Assembly (NCBI RefSeq): GCF_021729865.1
Contig: NZ_CP063400.1
Location: forward strand, 62,001-126,000
DNA: 64,000 nucleotides
Reading direction: 5' to 3'
Source of the DNA: Hydrogenophaga sp. SL48
GTDB lineage: Bacteria; Pseudomonadota; Gammaproteobacteria; Burkholderiales; Burkholderiaceae_C
Shown: piece after piece, positions 43,895 to 52,287 of the stretch
Numbering within the stretch: position 1 is the stretch's first letter
Layout of the letters: each line of letters begins with the position of its first letter
Position numbers and translations under genes: made by a program
The notes under the pieces: generated by a model
What the model saw: the letters and a program-made list of their open reading frames with translations, nothing else
Told to the model about the DNA's origin: nothing
The model's database searches: none

Positions 43895-45093
43895 GCCGCC
43901 GCCTGCGCCGCCAGGGCGGCTTTTCAATGGTGGAACTGAGCGTGGTGCTGGTGATCTTCGGCATCATCGGGCTCATGCTCTGGCGCTGGGTCGCCGACAC
44001 CCGGCAGCCCGTGAACGTGCAGGACATCCGGCGCCAGGTGGGCGAGACGCAGTCGGCCATCGAAGGCTTCGTGCTCTCGCGCAACCGCCTGCCCTGCGCC
44101 GCGTCCGACACCGGCGGCGTGGAAAACTGCGGCGATGCCACGGCGGTCTTCATGCCCTGGCGCACCCTGGGGCTCAGCAGCGAGCTGGGCACCCTGCACT
44201 ACGGGGTCAACCGGGGTGGCGGTTTCAACCTCGCGGCGGTTCCCGCGGCGCGCGACATCAACCTCAGCTTCAGCGGCGTGCCGGTGATGGCGGTGGACGA
44301 TGCCGCAGCGCCCGCCGCCGTGCTGGCCGCGGGCCGGGTGACCGCCGAGCTCGCGGCGGCTCAGGCCCAGCGCTCCGTGGTCAACGGGCTGGACCTGTGC
44401 GCGGTGTTGCGCGACCACGCCAACAACCCCGGGGCCGCCGGCACGCTGCGGGCCGGCAACATCGCCGCCGAACTGCCCGTGGCCTACACGGTGGTGCACC
44501 CCGGGCTCAACGGGCAGTACGAGGGCAACAACGTGGTGGGCGCGGGGGGCAGCTGGCGCTACGACCTGCCGGGCCGTGTGCAGGACGCCACCTACGACGA
44601 CATCGGGGTGGCGGTCGGTCCGGCCGACCTCTCCGCGCGCCTCGGTTGCGTGGCGCGGCTGAGCGCGGCCCAGGCGGCGGTGCAGGTGGCCTTTGCCCAG
44701 TACGACACGACCCGGGTGATGCAGGAATACTGGTCGCTGCGGGCGTTCGACATCACGACCGCCGAAGACGGCGTCTCGGGCGCCGAGACGGGCATCACCA
44801 TGGCCGCCGTGGGCCTGGCCATCGCCACCACCAGCACCCTGGTGGGGCTGGCCTCGGCCGCCAACACCGAGGGCCTGACCGTCTACGCGGTGGTCATCGC
44901 CGCCGTCAACATGGCGGTGGCGATCACCGAAACCGTGCTCGCGGCGCAGGACCTGGTGGACGCGCAGGAGGCCCTGGTGGAGGCCCGCGCCAAGCTCGTG
45001 GCCACCAGCGACTACGCGGCCACGGTGTTCAACACGCTGGCCGACGCGCTGGCCCGCGGGGTCGAGCTGGACAGGAAAGGACTCAACCCATGA
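43891..45093 (+). CDS. Oversized prepilin-like protein E (400 aa)
   Basis: A 400-residue protein. The leader MSRRLRRQGG precedes FSMVELSVVLVIFGIIGLML (Glu at +5). The motif NRLPCAASDTGGVENCG follows the helix. Residues about 297-355 form a hydrophobic segment (GITMAAVGLAIATTSTLVG and TVYAVVIAAVNMAVAIT), unusual for a pilin globular domain, followed by an Ala-rich helix. Both ends overlap neighbours by 4 nt. It appears to be a relative of D and F in architecture rather than close sequence. Confidence 0.75.
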   Translation: MSRRLRRQGGFSMVELSVVLVIFGIIGLMLWRWVADTRQPVNVQDIRRQVGETQSAIEGFVLSRNRLPCAASDTGGVENCGDATAVFMPWRTLGLSSELGTLHYGVNRGGGFNLAAVPAARDINLSFSGVPVMAVDDAAAPAAVLAAGRVTAELAAAQAQRSVVNGLDLCAVLRDHANNPGAAGTLRAGNIAAELPVAYTVVHPGLNGQYEGNNVVGAGGSWRYDLPGRVQDATYDDIGVAVGPADLSARLGCVARLSAAQAAVQVAFAQYDTTRVMQEYWSLRAFDITTAEDGVSGAETGITMAAVGLAIATTSTLVGLASAANTEGLTVYAVVIAAVNMAVAITETVLAAQDLVDAQEALVEARAKLVATSDYAATVFNTLADALARGVELDRKGLNP

Positions 45094-46418
45094 GGCAACA
45101 CGCCATCAGGCAACACGCGAGGGGTTACACGCTGGTCGAGGTGTCGGTGGTCTTGCTGGCCCTGGGCCTGGTGCTCTGGGGCGCGGTGGTGTTCTGGCAG
45201 CAGTCGGCGGGGCAGCGCAGCTCGGCCCTTCAGCTGGACGTGCAGCAGCAGGCCAAGCAGTCGGTGACAGGGTTCCTGCACGCCCGGCACCGCCTGCCGT
45301 GCCCGGCGGCCGACGCGAACGGCGTCGAGTCGTGCACCTCGGGCACGGGCGGGCTGCGCCAGGTGGGCTTCCTGCCCTGGCAGACCCTGGGCCTGCCCCG
45401 GCCCGAGGCCGGGCGTTTGCGCTACGGCGTGTACCGGGAACCCTCGGCCACCGCCGCCGAAGACCGTGACCTGGCGGTGAGCCGCGACCGCATGAACCCG
45501 CTGCGCGTGCGCACGCCGAGCCCGCGCCCGCAGAACGGCAGCGCGCCCAACGGCAACGCGCCGCCAGTGCCGGTGGCCGCCGCCGGCCAGCTCGGGGCCA
45601 CCGAATCGGGCGACCCGTTCAACCCGCTGAACAGCGCCTGCAACGCCGCCAACGCGCCGCCCTGTCCGCTGGGCGGTGAGGCGTCGGTCGGTCAGGTGGA
45701 CGTGTGTCTGGCCCTCAACACCGCCTCGGACCCGATCAGTGCACCCACTGGCCGGCTGGGCGTCTCGGCGGGTGGCGTGCGCCGCCCGGCCGCGTTCGTG
45801 ATCGCAGCGCCCGGCCTGCTCGACGCCGACGCCGACGGTGTGGCCTTCGACGGCGCCAACGCCACGGCGAGCGACACCTCGCCCACCTTCGAGTCGGCGA
45901 ACACGCGCGGCACCAGCAGCTACGACGACAGCGTGATCGCCGCCAGCCACACCGAGCTGTTCGCGCTGCTGGCCTGCGAGACCGGCCTGTCGGCGGCCGA
46001 ACACGCGCACTTCAACGCCGCGATCGGCGCCTTCGTGCTGGAGCGCGCGATGTACGACTACCGCGACCAGTTGCACGTGATGGTCAGGCTGGCCGAGGCC
46101 GATGTGGCCGCTGCGGCAGCGGGCTTGCTGGGAGCCGGTGCGGGCGTGTCTGACGCCGCTCAAGCCATGCTCGCCGCCACGGGCGACACCATTCTGAGCG
46201 TGGGCGCCCGTTCCTTCCAGATCGGTCTGGCGGCGGTGGGCATTGCCGCTGCCGCTGCCGGATTGGTGGCGGCCACCTTGGGGACGATCGATTCGGCCGC
46301 CTCGCTGGTGGACGCCATCGCCACCCACGACGAGTTCGCGGCGCGCACCACCGCCATCACCGACCTCGCCATTTCGATCAACCGCAACGCACTGATGGCC
46401 GACGCCATCGGTTTCTGA
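45090..46418 (+). CDS. Oversized prepilin-like protein F (442 aa)
   Basis: A 442-residue protein. The leader MRQHAIRQHARG precedes YTLVEVSVVLLALGLVLWG (Glu at +5, Tyr at +1). The HRLPCPAADANGVESC motif follows. The middle has Pro/Asn-rich and Cys-containing loops. Residues about 335-411 are an Ala-rich hydrophobic stretch (FQIGLAAVGIAAAAAGLVAA), as in D and E. The start overlaps the E stop. An 18-nt gap precedes the last pilin gene. Function unknown. Confidence 0.75.
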   Translation: MRQHAIRQHARGYTLVEVSVVLLALGLVLWGAVVFWQQSAGQRSSALQLDVQQQAKQSVTGFLHARHRLPCPAADANGVESCTSGTGGLRQVGFLPWQTLGLPRPEAGRLRYGVYREPSATAAEDRDLAVSRDRMNPLRVRTPSPRPQNGSAPNGNAPPVPVAAAGQLGATESGDPFNPLNSACNAANAPPCPLGGEASVGQVDVCLALNTASDPISAPTGRLGVSAGGVRRPAAFVIAAPGLLDADADGVAFDGANATASDTSPTFESANTRGTSSYDDSVIAASHTELFALLACETGLSAAEHAHFNAAIGAFVLERAMYDYRDQLHVMVRLAEADVAAAAAGLLGAGAGVSDAAQAMLAATGDTILSVGARSFQIGLAAVGIAAAAAGLVAATLGTIDSAASLVDAIATHDEFAARTTAITDLAISINRNALMADAIGF

Positions 46419-46436
46419 CACCTGTCCTGTCCCGGG

Positions 46437-47171
46437 ATGCGCACCATGAATCTCCGTACCTCGCCCAGACCACCGCGCTTGCCCCGTCGCCAGCGCGGCT
46501 TCACCATGGTCGAGCTGAGCGTCAGCATGCTGGTGATCGGCCTCCTGCTGGGCGCCGTCGCTGTGGGACGCGACCTGCAGCGCACGGCCGCCAACCAGCG
46601 CCTCTCCAGCGACTTCGTGCAGGGCTGGCAACTGGCCTACGAGGCCTACATCAACGGCGTCGGCCGCCCCCCCGGCGACAGCGCCACCAGCCCCACGGGG
46701 CAGGTCAATGGCGCCACCGCCGGCCGCGCGCTGCTGTGTGGCGATGCGCTGCAGAACGCGTTTCTGGCCGCCGGCGTGCGCCTGCCCGAGGGCCGCACCG
46801 CGGGCCAGGGCGACCGCTATGTGTACCTCGACAGCAACGGCAACCCGCAGGAGGTGCAGGTGTGTTTCCGGAACGTCGACTGGGCCGAGCCGGGCGCGAC
46901 GGTGGGCGCCTATGTCACCCGTCCCCGCAACGTGATGGTGCTGACCGGGACCACGTATTCGCTGGTGTCCATGCTGGACCAGCAGGTCGACGGCCGCAGC
47001 GACGCCCGTTTCGGGCGCCTGCGTGAACCCGTGCAGGCCAACGCGGTGGCCGTCACCACCGGCCAGCTCTGGAGCATCGACGACACTGACCAGTACGGCA
47101 CCACCAACGCCCGCACCTTCGACGAAGACCAGGTGGCCGTGACCACCGCCTACCTGCAGATGATGCGGTGA
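46437..47171 (+). CDS. Prepilin-like protein G
   Basis: A 244-residue prepilin-like protein. The leader ends RQRG before FTMVELSVSMLVIGLLLGA (Glu at +5). The C-domain resembles A and B: GVRLPEGRTAGQGDRYVYLD, the QEVQVCF strand and a closing FDEDQVAVTTAYLQMM. It shares 38 identical consecutive bases with gene A (46824-46861). Two start codons are possible (46437 or 46446); the first is used. It closes the locus; no terminator is obvious in the 156 nt that follow. Confidence 0.82.
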   Translation: MRTMNLRTSPRPPRLPRRQRGFTMVELSVSMLVIGLLLGAVAVGRDLQRTAANQRLSSDFVQGWQLAYEAYINGVGRPPGDSATSPTGQVNGATAGRALLCGDALQNAFLAAGVRLPEGRTAGQGDRYVYLDSNGNPQEVQVCFRNVDWAEPGATVGAYVTRPRNVMVLTGTTYSLVSMLDQQVDGRSDARFGRLREPVQANAVAVTTGQLWSIDDTDQYGTTNARTFDEDQVAVTTAYLQMMR

Positions 47172-47327
47172 GCGCCGGGCCGCTCTGACGGCAGGCGTGT
47201 GCCCTGCGCGACAGTGGGTGGCGAGCCACGCTTGTGGCGAATTGAGGGCCTTGACAGGTCACAGGTGCCCCGCCCGGGCCTGGGGGTGACAAAATGAAAC
47301 ACAACCACCGCTCTCCAGACCCCCCAC

Positions 47328-48389
47328 ATGCCACACACGACCCGATGGGAAGGCCCGCAGCCGGGGCTGCGCCGTGCCGGGCCACGATGTTCGGTCTGGT
47401 CGCCGCTGCGCAGCGCGCGGGTGCGGCTCGCGCAGCTCCTTCTTCTGCTGCTGCCGCTGGTGATGCTGGCCGCCTGCGAGCCGCTTCCCCCGGCGCCCCT
47501 CAAGGTGGGCATGAACGCCTGGGTGGGGTACGACCCGCTGGCGCTGGCGCGTGAAGAGGGGCTTCTGGATGCCCGCCAGGTCAAGGTGATCGAGCTGTCG
47601 TCGAGCTCCGAGACCTTGCGCAATTTCCGCAACGGGCTGCTCGACGCGGCCGCGCTGACGCTGGACGAAACGCTGCGGCTGGCCGACGACGGTGTGGATG
47701 TGCACATCGTGGCGGTGCTCGGCGTGTCGGCCGGCGCCGATGTCGTGCTGGCCGGTGCCTCGGTGGCGGGCCCCCGGGACCTGCGGGGCAAGACCCTCGC
47801 GGTGGAGGGCACGACGGTCGGTGCGCTGATGCTGCAGCGCCTGCTGCAGGCGGGTGGGTTGCGGCAGGACGAGGTGACGGTGCGCAACCTGGAAACCTCA
47901 CAGCACCTGGCCGAGCTGAAGAGCGGTCGGGTGGACGCGGCGGTGTCCTACGAGCCCATGGCCGGGGCCATGCGCGATGCGGGGTTCCGACCGATCTTCG
48001 ACAGCCGGGCGATGCCCGGCGACATCATGGATGTGCTGGTGGTTCGGGCGCAGACGCAGGCATCGCGGCCGCAGCAGGTGGCCGAGCTGGTGTCCGGCTG
48101 GCAGCGGGGGGTGTCGGCGCTGCAGGAGCGGCCCGAAGCCAGTGCGCGCCTGCTGGCGCCCGGGGCGGGCCTGACGGTGGACGGTTACCTCGCGACGCTC
48201 AAGGGTTTGCGGTTTGTCACCGCGTCGCAGTCGGCGGAGCTGCTGTCGGGTCGTCCCCGGCGCCTGGGCCAGGAGGCCGCGGGCCTGGCCCTGACCCTGA
48301 AGGCCATGGGCCTGATCCGCGACACCCCCGACTGGGGGCGCCTGCTCCCCTTTGACGGTCCGGTGACGGCGGCGGAGGGCCTGCCATGA
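47328..48389 (+). CDS. NMT1/SsuA-like substrate-binding lipoprotein coupled to a sensor kinase
   Basis: A 353-residue protein. A long basic N-terminus precedes LLLLLLPLVMLAAC, a lipobox; a GTG at 47421 is a plausible alternative start giving a normal signal length. The mature part begins LKVGMNAWVGYDPLALAREE, typical of SsuA/TauA/NMT1 binding proteins. It continues with LAVEGTTVGALMLQRLL and SYEPMAGAMRDAG. No transporter genes accompany it. Its stop overlaps the kinase ATG (ATGA), so it probably delivers a periplasmic ligand signal to that kinase. The ligand is unknown. Confidence 0.8.
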   Translation: MPHTTRWEGPQPGLRRAGPRCSVWSPLRSARVRLAQLLLLLLPLVMLAACEPLPPAPLKVGMNAWVGYDPLALAREEGLLDARQVKVIELSSSSETLRNFRNGLLDAAALTLDETLRLADDGVDVHIVAVLGVSAGADVVLAGASVAGPRDLRGKTLAVEGTTVGALMLQRLLQAGGLRQDEVTVRNLETSQHLAELKSGRVDAAVSYEPMAGAMRDAGFRPIFDSRAMPGDIMDVLVVRAQTQASRPQQVAELVSGWQRGVSALQERPEASARLLAPGAGLTVDGYLATLKGLRFVTASQSAELLSGRPRRLGQEAAGLALTLKAMGLIRDTPDWGRLLPFDGPVTAAEGLP

Positions 48390-51300
48390 AAGCCTGGAAC
48401 CGGGGCTGGGTGTTGGGCATGACGGGTCGCCAGCTGCTGCCCCTGCTGCTGTTCGCGCTGGCCTTGCTGGGCATCGGGCTGCGCTACCAGGCCCAGATGG
48501 CGAAGATCGATGTCGATGTCGAGCGCCAGGAAACCCTGCGGCTGCGTGAGCGCCTGAGCATCGAGCAGGCCCGGATCGATGTGTGGCTGGGCCAGGCCAA
48601 CGCGCTGGGGCTGCGTGGCCTGGTCGGGGCACTCGGGCTGCACGATGGGCTGGACCGCGCGTACCTCGCCGGCCCCGGGGCGGCGGTGCTCGCGTCGCTG
48701 GCGCGCGAGGACCTGGGGCGAACCCTGTCCCAGGTGCTGCAGGGCGCCTCGGCGCAGGCCTCGATGGCGCCCCTGTTCAACCGGCCCTTGCCGTCGGCCA
48801 TCACCGTCGAGCGGGTGGCGGGGCAGCCGCTGCTGACCGGCCTGGTGCCGCTGGTCGACGGCCACCGGCTGGGGGTGATGGTGGACATCGGCCATGCGCT
48901 GGCGCTGCGCCGGGCCAGCGTGCAGCGCGAGGTGGCCCGCGAGGCCCTGGCCGCGCTGCTGGTCACCGGTGCCCTGGCCTTGCTGCTGCACCTGCTGTGG
49001 TTCCGGCGCGCCCGCCAGCTGGCCCATGCGCTCAAGGCCATGGGGGAGGGCGATCTGACGGTGCGCACCGGGCTGCGCGGCCGCGACGAGCTGGGGCTGA
49101 TCGGCAAGGCCGCCGACCGCATGGCCGAACAGCTGCAGGCGGACCGCGCCCGCGCGCTGCACATGGGCGATCTGGTCAACCGCTCACCGCTGGTGGTGAT
49201 CGAATGGCGCAACGCCCCGGGCTGGCCGGTGAGTTACGTGAGCGAATCGGTGGCGCAGTGGGGCCACACACCGGCCGCGCTTCTGGAGGGCCAGGTGAAG
49301 TTCAGCGACCTGCTTCACCCGGACGACGCACAGCGCATCCACGACGAAGTGGCGGGGTACATCGCACACGGCCCCGACGAATACCGGCAGACCTACCGCC
49401 TGCGCTGCGCCGACGGGCGCTGGGCCTGGGTCGAAGACCGGACCTCGCTCACGCGGGATGGGCAAGGCGAGGTCCTGTCCATCAGCGGCATCCTGCTCGA
49501 CACCACGGCGCAGAAAGCCGCCGAGCAGGCCCAGCACGAGCAGGCCGAACTGCTGCGCATGTTCTACGAGCTGCCGTTCCTGGGCATGGCGATCTCGTCG
49601 CCGGCCGACAAGCGCTGGCTGCAGGTGAACGACCGGCTCTGCGAGATGCTGGGTTACCGGCGCGATGAACTGCTGCGCATGACCTGGGCCGAGATGACGC
49701 CACCCGGTGACCTGGAGCGCAACGTGACGCTGTTCGACGAACTGATGTCGGGCCAGCGCGCGGGCTACCAGATGTCGAAGCGGTTTGTGCGCAAGGACGG
49801 CCGCCTGGTGCACGTCGAGCTCGACGTGCGCGCCGTGCGCGACGCCCAGGGTCGCGTCAAGCAGCTCTTCGCCACCATCCAGGACGTGACCGAGCGCAAG
49901 CAGGCCGAGGCTGCGCTGCTCAGCAGCGCGCAGCAGCTGCGCGAGGCGCAGCGCATCGGGCGCATGGGCAGCTGGGCGTTCGACCTGGACAGCGGCGAGG
50001 TGGTCTGGTCGGAGGAGGTCTACCGCATCCACGAGACCGACAGCGCCCACTTCCAGCCGTCCTACGACAGCTTCCTGACCACCATCCACCCGGACGACCG
50101 CGAGAAGGTGAACGCGGACTACCAGGCCTCGATCGAGCAGGGCACCGTGTACGAGACCGGCTACCGCATCTGCCTGCCCGGCGACCGCATCAAACACCTG
50201 CGTGTCAGGGGCGAGACCGAGTGGCGCGACGGGCGGCCGGTGCGCACGGTGGGCATGGTGCTGGACGTGACCGACATCACCCTCGCCCAGCAGGCCCTGG
50301 AAGAGAAGGAGGCCCTGCTGGCCGAGTCTCAGGAGGTGGCCCGCCTGGGCAACTGGAGCGTCGACCTCCAGACCAACAAGGTGGTCTGGTCCAACGCCCT
50401 GTTCCGCCTGCTGGGTCACGACCCCGCGAAGGACGAGCCCGGCGAGGACCTGTTCCTGAAGTCGCTCCATCCGGACGACCGGGAGCGGGTGCTGGCCCAC
50501 ATGCGGGCCCATGCCGCGGGAGAGCCCGGCCAGTACTGGGTCCTGGAACACCGCATCGTCACGCCCGAGGGTGTGCGCCATGTCGAGCAGCGCGCGCGCC
50601 TCGCGTGCGATGCCGACGGTCAGCCCCTGCGGCTCTATGGCACCACCATGGACGTGACCGAACACCGTGAGGCCGCGCTGACCTTGCAGGACTACAAGGA
50701 AATGCTCGAACAGGCGGAGGCGCTGGTCAAGCTCGGCAGCTGGGCGGGCGAGGTGGACACCCAGCGCCTGACGATTTCGGCCCAGCTGTTTCGCAACGTC
50801 GGCCTCGATCCCTCGGGGCGCATGCCCAACGATGCGGAATACCTGGCGCGCATCCACCCCGAAGACCGGGCCCTGGTGGCGGACGACATGCAGCGCATTC
50901 GCAAAGCACAGGAAGCGGGTGAGCTGCTGTTCCGCACCGACCCGGCCTGGGGGCCGGTGCGCTGGCTGCGCCGCACGGTGCGCCGCATTTCGCGCGAAGG
51001 CGAGGGCCGTGGGCCGCGCTACATCGGCACCCTGCTCGACGTCACCGAAGCGATAGAGGCCGAACAGCGGCTCAGGAACCTGAACCAGGAGCTGGAGCGG
51101 CGCGTGGCCGAGCGCACCACCCAGCTGAGCCAGGCCAACCAGGAGCTCGAAGCCTTCTCCTACTCCGTGTCGCACGACCTCAAGGCGCCGCTGCGGGGCA
51201 TCGACGGCTACAGCCAGCTCCTGGTGGACGACTACGGGGACCGGCTGGACGCGGACGGGCGCCAGTTCGTGCAGCGCATCCGCCAGGGGGTGCAGCAGAT

Positions 51301-51808
51301 GGGCGCGCTCATCAGCGACCTGCTGGAGTACTCGCGCATGGAGCGCCGCGACATGGCACAGGAGCCGGTCGCGCTGCGACCCCTGGTGGAGCAGATCCTG
51401 GAGGCCTACCAAGCCGACATCGAGGCGCACGGTGTGCAGGTGCACCTGCAGATGGAGCCGCTGACGCTGGCGCTGGACCGCGAGGGCATCTCGGTGGTGC
51501 TGCGCAACCTGATCGGCAATGCGTTGAAATTCAGCGCCGACAGCCATCCCCCCTCCCTGGAGATCGGGGCCCGCAGCGCGCCCGGTCGGCGTATCCTGTG
51601 GGTGCGTGACAACGGGGTGGGTTTTGACATGAAATACCACGACCGCATGTTCGGCATCTTCCAGCGCCTCCACCGGGCGGAAGAGTTTCCGGGCACGGGC
51701 GTGGGCCTGGCGCTGGTGGCCAAGGCGGTGCAACGCATGGGCGGTTGTGTCCGGGGCGAGAGCAGCCCGGGCGCCGGCGCCACTTTCTATCTGGAGTTTC
51801 CCGAATGA
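48386..51808 (+). CDS. Multi-PAS hybrid-type membrane sensor histidine kinase
   Basis: A 1140-residue membrane kinase. Membrane helices near 15-33 and 192-215 flank a periplasmic domain. A HAMP-like linker is followed by five PAS/PAC units between about 275 and 895 (repeated LHPDD and DVTE/DVTD ends). A coiled coil (RLRNLNQELERRVAERT) leads to the HisKA block FSYSVSHDLKAPLRGIDGYS with phosphoacceptor His930. The ATPase domain has NLIGNALKFS, RDNGVGFD, FGIFQRLH and GTGVGLALV. This catalytic region is the phytochrome-like class that pairs with single-domain regulators. It has no receiver of its own despite its size. Confidence 0.93.
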   Translation: MKAWNRGWVLGMTGRQLLPLLLFALALLGIGLRYQAQMAKIDVDVERQETLRLRERLSIEQARIDVWLGQANALGLRGLVGALGLHDGLDRAYLAGPGAAVLASLAREDLGRTLSQVLQGASAQASMAPLFNRPLPSAITVERVAGQPLLTGLVPLVDGHRLGVMVDIGHALALRRASVQREVAREALAALLVTGALALLLHLLWFRRARQLAHALKAMGEGDLTVRTGLRGRDELGLIGKAADRMAEQLQADRARALHMGDLVNRSPLVVIEWRNAPGWPVSYVSESVAQWGHTPAALLEGQVKFSDLLHPDDAQRIHDEVAGYIAHGPDEYRQTYRLRCADGRWAWVEDRTSLTRDGQGEVLSISGILLDTTAQKAAEQAQHEQAELLRMFYELPFLGMAISSPADKRWLQVNDRLCEMLGYRRDELLRMTWAEMTPPGDLERNVTLFDELMSGQRAGYQMSKRFVRKDGRLVHVELDVRAVRDAQGRVKQLFATIQDVTERKQAEAALLSSAQQLREAQRIGRMGSWAFDLDSGEVVWSEEVYRIHETDSAHFQPSYDSFLTTIHPDDREKVNADYQASIEQGTVYETGYRICLPGDRIKHLRVRGETEWRDGRPVRTVGMVLDVTDITLAQQALEEKEALLAESQEVARLGNWSVDLQTNKVVWSNALFRLLGHDPAKDEPGEDLFLKSLHPDDRERVLAHMRAHAAGEPGQYWVLEHRIVTPEGVRHVEQRARLACDADGQPLRLYGTTMDVTEHREAALTLQDYKEMLEQAEALVKLGSWAGEVDTQRLTISAQLFRNVGLDPSGRMPNDAEYLARIHPEDRALVADDMQRIRKAQEAGELLFRTDPAWGPVRWLRRTVRRISREGEGRGPRYIGTLLDVTEAIEAEQRLRNLNQELERRVAERTTQLSQANQELEAFSYSVSHDLKAPLRGIDGYSQLLVDDYGDRLDADGRQFVQRIRQGVQQMGALISDLLEYSRMERRDMAQEPVALRPLVEQILEAYQADIEAHGVQVHLQMEPLTLALDREGISVVLRNLIGNALKFSADSHPPSLEIGARSAPGRRILWVRDNGVGFDMKYHDRMFGIFQRLHRAEEFPGTGVGLALVAKAVQRMGGCVRGESSPGAGATFYLEFPE

Positions 51809-52242
51809 ACACTGGTGTGAACCTCCCCCCGATCCTGCTGGTCGAGGACAACCCGATGGACCTGGACCTGACGCTGCGTGCGTTCAGCAAAAGGAAATTC
51901 TCCAACCAAGTGCAGGTCGCGCGCGATGGCGAAGAAGCGCTGGCCTTCATTCCGCGCTGGGAGGCGGGCGAGGCCCTGCCGGCGGTGATCCTGCTCGACA
52001 TCAACCTGCCCAAGGTCAGCGGGCTGGAGGTGCTGCGCCAGCTCAAGGCCCACGAACGCTTCCGCCGCATCCCGGTGGTGATGCTGACCTCGTCCCGGGA
52101 AGACCGGGATCTCACCACCGCCTACGACCTCGGTGTCAATTCCTACATCGAGAAGCCCGTGAGCTTCAGCAAGTTCATGGAAGTGGCCGAGCACATCGAG
52201 CTGTACTGGTGCGTGCTCAACGAGCGACCCTCCCGGCTTTGA
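51805..52242 (+). CDS. Single-domain response regulator (Rcp1-like)
   Basis: A 145-residue receiver domain with no output domain. The acidic pocket is VEDN near residues 13-16, the phosphoacceptor is Asp65 (ILLDINLPKVSG), Thr/Ser lies in VVMLTSSRED, and Lys in YIEKPVSF. The PILLVEDNPMDLDLTLRAF start is typical of Rcp1-type regulators of multi-PAS kinases. The start at 51805 overlaps the kinase stop. Its downstream target is not encoded here. Confidence 0.93.
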   Translation: MNTGVNLPPILLVEDNPMDLDLTLRAFSKRKFSNQVQVARDGEEALAFIPRWEAGEALPAVILLDINLPKVSGLEVLRQLKAHERFRRIPVVMLTSSREDRDLTTAYDLGVNSYIEKPVSFSKFMEVAEHIELYWCVLNERPSRL

Positions 52243-52249
52243 TGCGGGG

Positions 52250-52266
52250 GCGCCGTCCACCGGCGC
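52250..52266. terminator. Hairpin between convergent genes
   Basis: GCGCCG and CGGCGC form a perfect 6-bp stem with a 5-nt loop. It lies in the 45-nt space between the response-regulator stop and the stop of the minus-strand hydrolase. No T-run follows. A shared terminator is plausible from position only. Confidence 0.35.
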
Positions 52267-52287
52267 GTGTCCCAGGCGTCTCGCGGC

